Shown: positions 60,401 to 64,000 of the stretch, in pieces
Numbering within the stretch: the first letter of the stretch is position 1
Layout of the letters: each line of letters opens with the position of its first letter
Assembly: GCF_021730395.1 (NCBI RefSeq)
Contig: NC_069371.1
Coordinates: 74,802,001 to 74,866,000, forward strand
Length of the DNA: 64,000 bases
From: Mercenaria mercenaria
Lineage: Eukaryota > Mollusca > Bivalvia > Venerida > Veneridae
Direction of reading: 5' to 3'
Translations under genes and position numbers: made by a program
The notes under the pieces: generated by a model
Databases searched by the model: none
Told to the model about the DNA's origin: nothing
The model's input: only the letters and a program-made list of their open reading frames with translations

Positions 60401-61169
60401 TCTTATTTTGAGATGAATGCTCTATCTTTGATGGACATGAAACATGTTTGAAGCTAAGTGTAACCTTTAACTATTAAGTAAGATATATTACTTAACTTTG
60501 TTTCAGTCAATAAAAGAATCGTTCCGCGAAATATAATGACACACACATACAAAAACAACGTAGAACATTTTTCTCTCAGTGATTTGAAAAAATTAAATAC
60601 CGGTATACTGACCTACATAGCGACGACCGACGCATAGGACACAAATATATTGTTGCATGAGGCCGATAAACCAAGAAAACGTTTCCATACTGAGAGAGAA
60701 GCTTCTGATTCTTCTTTAACAATTATTAAATATTTCATTACCTAACTAACTATTGCATTAAATGCCCAGTTACAGAAACATTTTACATGGTCTTTGTTGA
60801 TTGTATTGATTGAACACTTTTGCGAAAACGTGTGCGCATAAAACAGTTCATAATAGAGCCTGCTGGAAACAGTTCAAATGAAAAAAATAACACTATACCA
60901 TATAACTAAATAGAAAATAAATTGTACGTTTTTTGTAAAAACATGAAAATATCTTAGAGAGGTAATTTGTTCTCCTTACCACTATCCTTAGGGCCAGGAT
61001 TTGATTCTATACCAGCCATGACTAAGAGCAGCCCTATGAATGCCAAAGAACCAACTGTTTTAAGACCATGACTGAAGTTGATCAAACACTCCACTGTAAT
61101 AACATCTGTCCCAAAAGCAAACTTGAACGTCCCTATTCTTCCTCTGTAGGTTTCTATATCCACCCCCAT
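46606..61169 (-). CDS. 2A-like leader / double PARP14-type RRM / very large GTPase (VLIG/GVIN) fusion gene
   Basis: The eight minus-strand exons are 60980-61169, 58740-58922, 57799-58032, 54793-54912, 53412-54104, 53019-53084, 52339-52413 and 46606-51446. All seven junctions are phase 1 with AG/GT sites, and the total is 6,402 nt: exactly 2,133 residues plus the stop. The order is leader with GIESNPGP (1-63), RRM1 (about 70-147), RRM2 (about 152-225), Thr/Glu/Pro-rich linker (243-473), two small linker exons, then the VLIG module (521-2133). VLIGs are giant cytosolic or nuclear GTPases induced by interferon in vertebrates; PARP14-type RRMs occur at the N-terminus of antiviral PARP10/14. I infer an innate-immune role. 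An alternative is that the GTPase exon is a separate transcript started at the Met at 51465, but the exon-edge phase agreement argues for one gene. Confidence 0.82.
52339..52413 (-). CDS. Exon 7: short linker exon
   Basis: 25 codons, phase 1 to 1 (VQVLLNETEQTGLDKSEVLN), acidic and unremarkable. Acceptor tatttag, donor GTAAAA. Confidence 0.75.
52600..52960. repeat. Probable dispersed retroelement-derived repeat (intron 6)
   Basis: The text accagatttatatagcgccc, aatgcgctttacatatagca and the downstream acacgcaaagccgtctttcc are of a kind that recurs in many invertebrate genomes next to LINE or SINE tails. No second copy lies in this window, so the call is from memory of the wording and is tentative. 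Confidence 0.4.
53019..53084 (-). CDS. Exon 6: short linker exon
   Basis: 22 codons, phase 1 to 1 (EDIPIGQFHNSDTHGVNIDD). Acceptor tacacatacag, donor GTAAGT. Confidence 0.75.
53412..54104 (-). CDS. Exon 5: TEP-rich low-complexity linker
   Basis: 231 codons, phase 1 to 1. Dominated by Thr-Glu-Pro words (TEPIHTEPPHTDH, TEKVSTEQVSSQPSPTES, DTEPSELESIDSEPNEHE), strongly acidic, with no hydrophobic core or Cys pattern. It is probably an extended, disordered spacer between the RRMs and the GTPase. The repeat words suggest growth by internal duplication of a roughly 6-10-residue unit. Confidence 0.85.
54793..54912 (-). CDS. Exon 4: end of RRM2
   Basis: 40 codons, phase 1 to 1. VARGVVEKENHTLSQQELTV followed by TFYNETEV completes the second PARP14-type RRM: the helix with VVEKENHTLSQQEL and the last strand LTVTFY. 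Acceptor preceded by a long polypyrimidine tract (t-rich on the minus strand), donor GTAAAA. Confidence 0.85.
55634..57592. repeat. Tandem-core element, about 13 units of ~145 bp (intron 3)
   Basis: The unit is gttaacactctagaggtcac, aattttggcccaatcttaat, gaaacttggtcagaatgtta, ccctcaataaaatcttgg, ctggggtcaaaaactaggtc and accaggtcaaatca. Units start near 55753, 55893, 56040, 56183, 56330, 56478 and so on to about 57470. The first nine or so are homogeneous and the last four clearly diverged. The left end tagctcacctgagc with a gtccgtcgtccgtc tract, and the right end ggtcaggtgagcgacacagg, form a short inverted pair. Confidence 0.9.
57799..58032 (-). CDS. Exon 3: end of RRM1 and start of RRM2
   Basis: 78 codons, phase 1 to 1. 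AVQTVLDKRPIKIANTEVEV, then RPLAKAES, closes RRM1. CTIEVEGFAMNDSIKELLEL, then YFEDSSGGEP and KALVTFESPE, opens RRM2. The short RNP-like strands and the YFED...GGEPV layout match the N-terminal RRMs of PARP10/PARP14 more closely than canonical RNA-binding RRMs. Confidence 0.88.
58430..58660. repeat. Possible SINE fragment (intron 2)
   Basis: A B-box-like word (gagttcgaaaccc) at about 58500 sits in a CG-richer block that ends in gttgaccgtccgccgtttcc. There is no clear A-box and no second copy in the window. Confidence 0.3.
58740..58922 (-). CDS. Exon 2: first part of RRM1
   Basis: 61 codons, phase 1 to 1. After a short acidic stretch comes NVIQVTGIPPHVDEDYLVLV, then FKNAKKQGGGKV and QTRIALIEFEDPS: strand 1, helix 1, the glycine-rich turn and the third strand of a PARP14-type RRM. 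It is completed by exon 3. Confidence 0.88.
60980..61169 (-). CDS. Exon 1: hydrophobic leader ending in a 2A-like motif
   Basis: 63 codons from the start Met, donor GTAAGG in phase 1. The first 30 residues are mixed (MGVDIETYRGRIGTFKFAFG). Residues about 37-52 are hydrophobic (LKTVGSLAFIGLLLVMA). GIESNPGP follows at 53-60. It fits the NPGP core and upstream hydrophobic run of 2A-like ribosome-skipping peptides, but the usual Asp of the D-V/I-E-x-NPGP consensus is Gly. If active, translation would release a 59-residue leader and a separate main protein starting at Pro60. The ATG has G at +4. Confidence 0.75.
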
Positions 61170-62084
61170 TGCGCTACATAATATATTGGAGATATATTAC
61201 CCTTCGTTTGTCACTGTCATAAAAAAAAGAAAATATTCATGCATCACACAATTCTTTGATTCTATAACATGAGTCAAGTTTACACCACGATAATCGTACC
61301 TTTGTTAGTTATAGTCCGACTTCTGCATTGTTTTAGAGCTGATTTAAATCTGTCCTTCACCTAAACTATTCAAAGTATAGAGTCTGCAGAGCCGTCCTAC
61401 TCAACATTATGTCAATCATCAATACCCACACGATATGACATAAGGGTCGTAATCCTCGCAACAAAATTTCATGAAATTTATACGTAGAAATTTTTGTAGC
61501 ACTTCACACTTCCTCTCTACGATACGTATCTAACTTTGAACAGTTATTTAACATCATCGTTGCAATATTCACCTCCCTGGCACCAATGTTTTATGAAATA
61601 TTCTCAATTTTTGTATAAATTTCTATGTTAAAGGTTTGCTACATGTTCACTAGCTCTCTTATTAATTAACGGATTTGAGAAATGTGATTCACATCATCCC
61701 CTAGATCTTCATACCTCTGAAAAAAATCCACCAGCATATACTTATATGACATATACTTTTCAATCTGGTTTCAAAAAATTGTCTTGAAAATTTTCAAAAG
61801 TTCTAGAGGAGAACTCCTGAACCTCTATGCTTTTCTATACTTAAAATTACCGTAAGTGATTAGTTTTCAACTTGATTGTCGCAGTCTTTTTATCAAAGAT
61901 TGCTTAAACTGAGCTTTTTTGTTATGCAACATTAAGAAAGAAATGATCTAATATTCATCAGTGATTTCTTTCTAATGCCCCTCTTTTTTAGTATGAATGA
62001 GGTAAGGTGCCCATCATATTTTTGGCCATCGGTCGTCTCTGAGCGGTACCCCATTGTGTTGTTTTTTTCTTGTTTATCTGTTCG

Positions 62085-62130
62085 TGTGTGTGTGTGTGTG
62101 TGCATGCGCGTGCGTGTGCGTGTGCGCGTA
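62085..62130. repeat. GT/GC microsatellite
   Basis: gtgtgtgtgtgtgtgtgtgc followed by gcgtgcgtgtgcgtgtgcgc, alternating purine/pyrimidine throughout. Confidence 0.95.
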
Positions 62131-62252
62131 CGTGAATATTGTTGTTGTTTGCTATGTAGAGAGACCGCGAGTTTCCCTGTTGATTATTCATCCATGCTTT
62201 TTTCCACTTTCCTCAACATCCCCACCCTTTTATCTACCCCTTACCTGTTTTT

Positions 62253-62946
62253 GTCGAGCCCGCTTGCGGAAGCGAAGACACAGCCGTCCAAATGGCTATA
62301 AGGTGTATGTGCGTGCATCCGTGAGTGCGTTTGTGCATGCGTCTGGATTTGTTTGTCCGGACAATAATTTTGCCATGTATGGAGCAGTCTTGTTTTTATT
62401 TGGCATGAATGTTAACCTCAGTAAGACAAAGTGTCGTGCACAAACCCAAGGTTCCTATCTCAAAGGTCAAGGTCACAGCTGGAGATCAAATGTCATGTCA
62501 GCTCTTATCTGGCCCATAACTTTGACATGCACTGAAGAATCTTGTTTATGTTTGGCACAAATGTTAACCTCAGTGAGACGGAGTGTCATGCGCAAACTTC
62601 AGATTCCTATATCAAAGGTTAAAGTCACAGTTGGAGGTCAAAGGTCATGTCAGATCTTGTCCGGCCCATGACTTTGACATGCATTTGGGAATCTTTTTTA
62701 TATATGGAACGAATGTTAACCTCAGTGAGACGGAGTGTCATGTGCAAACCTCAGGTTCCTATCTCAAAGGTAAAGGTCACAGTTGGAGGTCAAACGTCAT
62801 GTCAGATCTTGCCCGGTCCAACTTTGACATGCGTTGAGGAATCTTGTTTATATTTGGCAGGAATGTTTAACTCAATGAGCCGGAGTCTCTTGTTCAAATA
62901 TCCTAGGTCAGTGTCACAGTTATGGATCAAAGGGCGGGCTCGACAT
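62253..62946. repeat. Tandem-core element, about four ~145-bp units, with inverted ends
   Basis: The unit contains atgttaacctcagtgagacg, gagtgtcatgcgcaaac, tcctatctcaaaggtcaagg, tcacagttggaggtcaaagg and catgactttgacatgcattg. The array is bounded by gtcgagcccgc at the left and gcgggctcgac at the right, an exact 11-bp inverted pair. Confidence 0.85.
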
Positions 62947-64000
62947 GTTTTCCGTGCGCATCTAGTTGTATTTTGCATGCAATTAGAAGGTACTTGTTGG
63001 ATTTTTGAAGCAGCCCGTCTGCTATATTTTTCCGTTACAGTTTTCTTTTGTTGCGGGCCTACTTTGCGATGCATGACTCTATGGCTGTGTTTGGGGTGCA
63101 CCGTGCCTCACATTTTATATTTTGTAAAATTTCATATTCCCTCAGGAAAGAACCCCTAAGCCTACCTGTACATTTGTTGTCCTTTAGTGCTTACTTTTTA
63201 ACCTGATTTGCTCATATGGTCGGTCTAATATTACTTAACAAGTTGCCCAAATGGCCCTAAATCGCTCACCTGAAGAAACCCTTAACCATCTGATTTTGCT
63301 TCTCACTAGGTTTGTTAAAAATTCTTTAAGATGTTTATAAAAAAAAGCTATGTAATTTCTTTTGTACATTTTGCTGTCACGCACCAAAAACGAATAAGAA
63401 TCAGAAGAAAATTTTTAAATGTATTTCTATATTAACTCGAGAGGCCCCTTAAAGGGCCCAAGTGCCCCTATTTAAACAAATTTTAAATAAGACCTTGTAA
63501 TGATGTTACAGACACGTTTTATGAAGATCAATCAAGCGGTTCATGAGAAGAATGTTAAGGTATTTCTATTTTAAGCTGCCAACTGAACAACCATGGTAAA
63601 AGACCTTATAATGATGCTCCATACATTAAACGTTTTATTAAAAGAGGTTATGACCCAGCTGTTTTGAGACACACCGCATGTTTGGTGTTCAGCCCTTTTA
63701 TAGTTGGACGCTATGCTTTCCTCTTTGATTGTGTCTGATGGAACAGGTGGATGACTCTATGATAAGTAGTTCTTAAATCCCACCAGGACTGAGCTATTTT
63801 GATTTCCGTCTTCTGGCCTGTTTCGTCGGGCCCTTAAAGGTGTTTCCCTTGTTGCTCTGTCTTCTGCAAAGGCACTGAGTACATGCGTTTTAGGTTCTTA
63901 AGGAATAGCAAAAGCTTTGAAACTTGAAAGAACTAAATTACTAGAGGTAAAGAAATATGAAGAAGAAGAAGAAGTAATTCCGTATATTTCAACATTTAAC

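Larger units (their letters stand above)
61170..64000. other. Upstream flank of the RRM-VLIG gene, no second gene seen
   Basis: This presumably includes the promoter of the minus-strand gene, but I cannot point to a TATA box or a full interferon-response element. GA-rich words such as aagaaagaaatg (about 61934) are too weak to call. It holds a GT microsatellite (62085-62130) and a tandem-core element (62253-62946). Open frames here follow the repeat units and are not genes. Confidence 0.55.

Noticed and set aside
62054-63159. Overlapping plus-strand open frames of up to 205 codons
   Set aside because: They run through the microsatellite and the tandem-core units in shifting frames; the repeats explain the openness.

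Overview
The window is animal genomic DNA, most probably from a marine bivalve mollusc. It is AT-rich, its genes are split into short exons with GT/AG boundaries, and much of the non-coding DNA is mobile debris: tandem-core elements, fold-back MITEs, tRNA-derived SINEs and a LINE fragment. The host proteins (zona-pellucida domain, VMO-I, mucin/VWC, very large GTPase, PARP14-type RRMs) are typical of bivalve secretory and immune repertoires. The species call is inference. All gene models come from reading exons by eye, using splice sites, phase and family motifs. No alignment or transcript was available.

Layout. 1-2.1 kb: homopolymer-inflated, low-complexity sequence with no gene. 2.2-6.4 kb (+): last four exons of a zona-pellucida-domain protein (ZP-C half, furin site, hydrophobic tail). 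6.4-13.9 kb: no gene seen; tandem repeats and a minisatellite split by a MITE. 14.0-17.4 kb (-): complete four-exon VMO-I (vitelline membrane outer layer 1) gene, 261 codons. 17.5-25.3 kb: no certain gene; fold-back repeats and a 5'-truncated LINE (-). 25.3-34.4 kb (+): 3' part of a secreted mucin-like gene, with a run of phase-1 Ser/Thr/Pro exons followed by Cys-rich VWC-type exons. Its introns hold a tiny LTR element (TRIM) with a tRNA-like module in its LTRs and two related TIR elements. 35.0-36.1 kb (-): intact single-exon type II membrane glycosyltransferase of the Anp1/Mnn9 (GT62) family, better known from fungi. 36.1-46.6 kb: no gene seen; minisatellite, a hAT MITE with 8-bp target duplications, a SINE and other TIR elements. 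46.6-61.2 kb (-): one eight-exon gene. 61.2-64 kb: upstream flank with another tandem-core element.

The most interesting locus is the last gene. All seven introns are phase 1 and the eight exons sum exactly to 2,134 codons. In order, the predicted protein carries a short hydrophobic leader ending in a 2A-like GIESNPGP motif, two PARP14/PARP10-type RRM domains, a 231-residue TEP-rich linker, and a full very large interferon-inducible GTPase (VLIG/GVIN) module with P-loop, DTEG, HQNV and C-terminal Cys/His region. This joins two antiviral-type modules that are separate proteins in vertebrates, behind a possible ribosome-skipping leader.

The other genes look independent: two secreted or surface matrix proteins (ZP, mucin), a secreted VMO-I protein and a Golgi-type glycosyltransferase. 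The mucin gene and the glycosyltransferase are convergent, with ends less than 1 kb apart.
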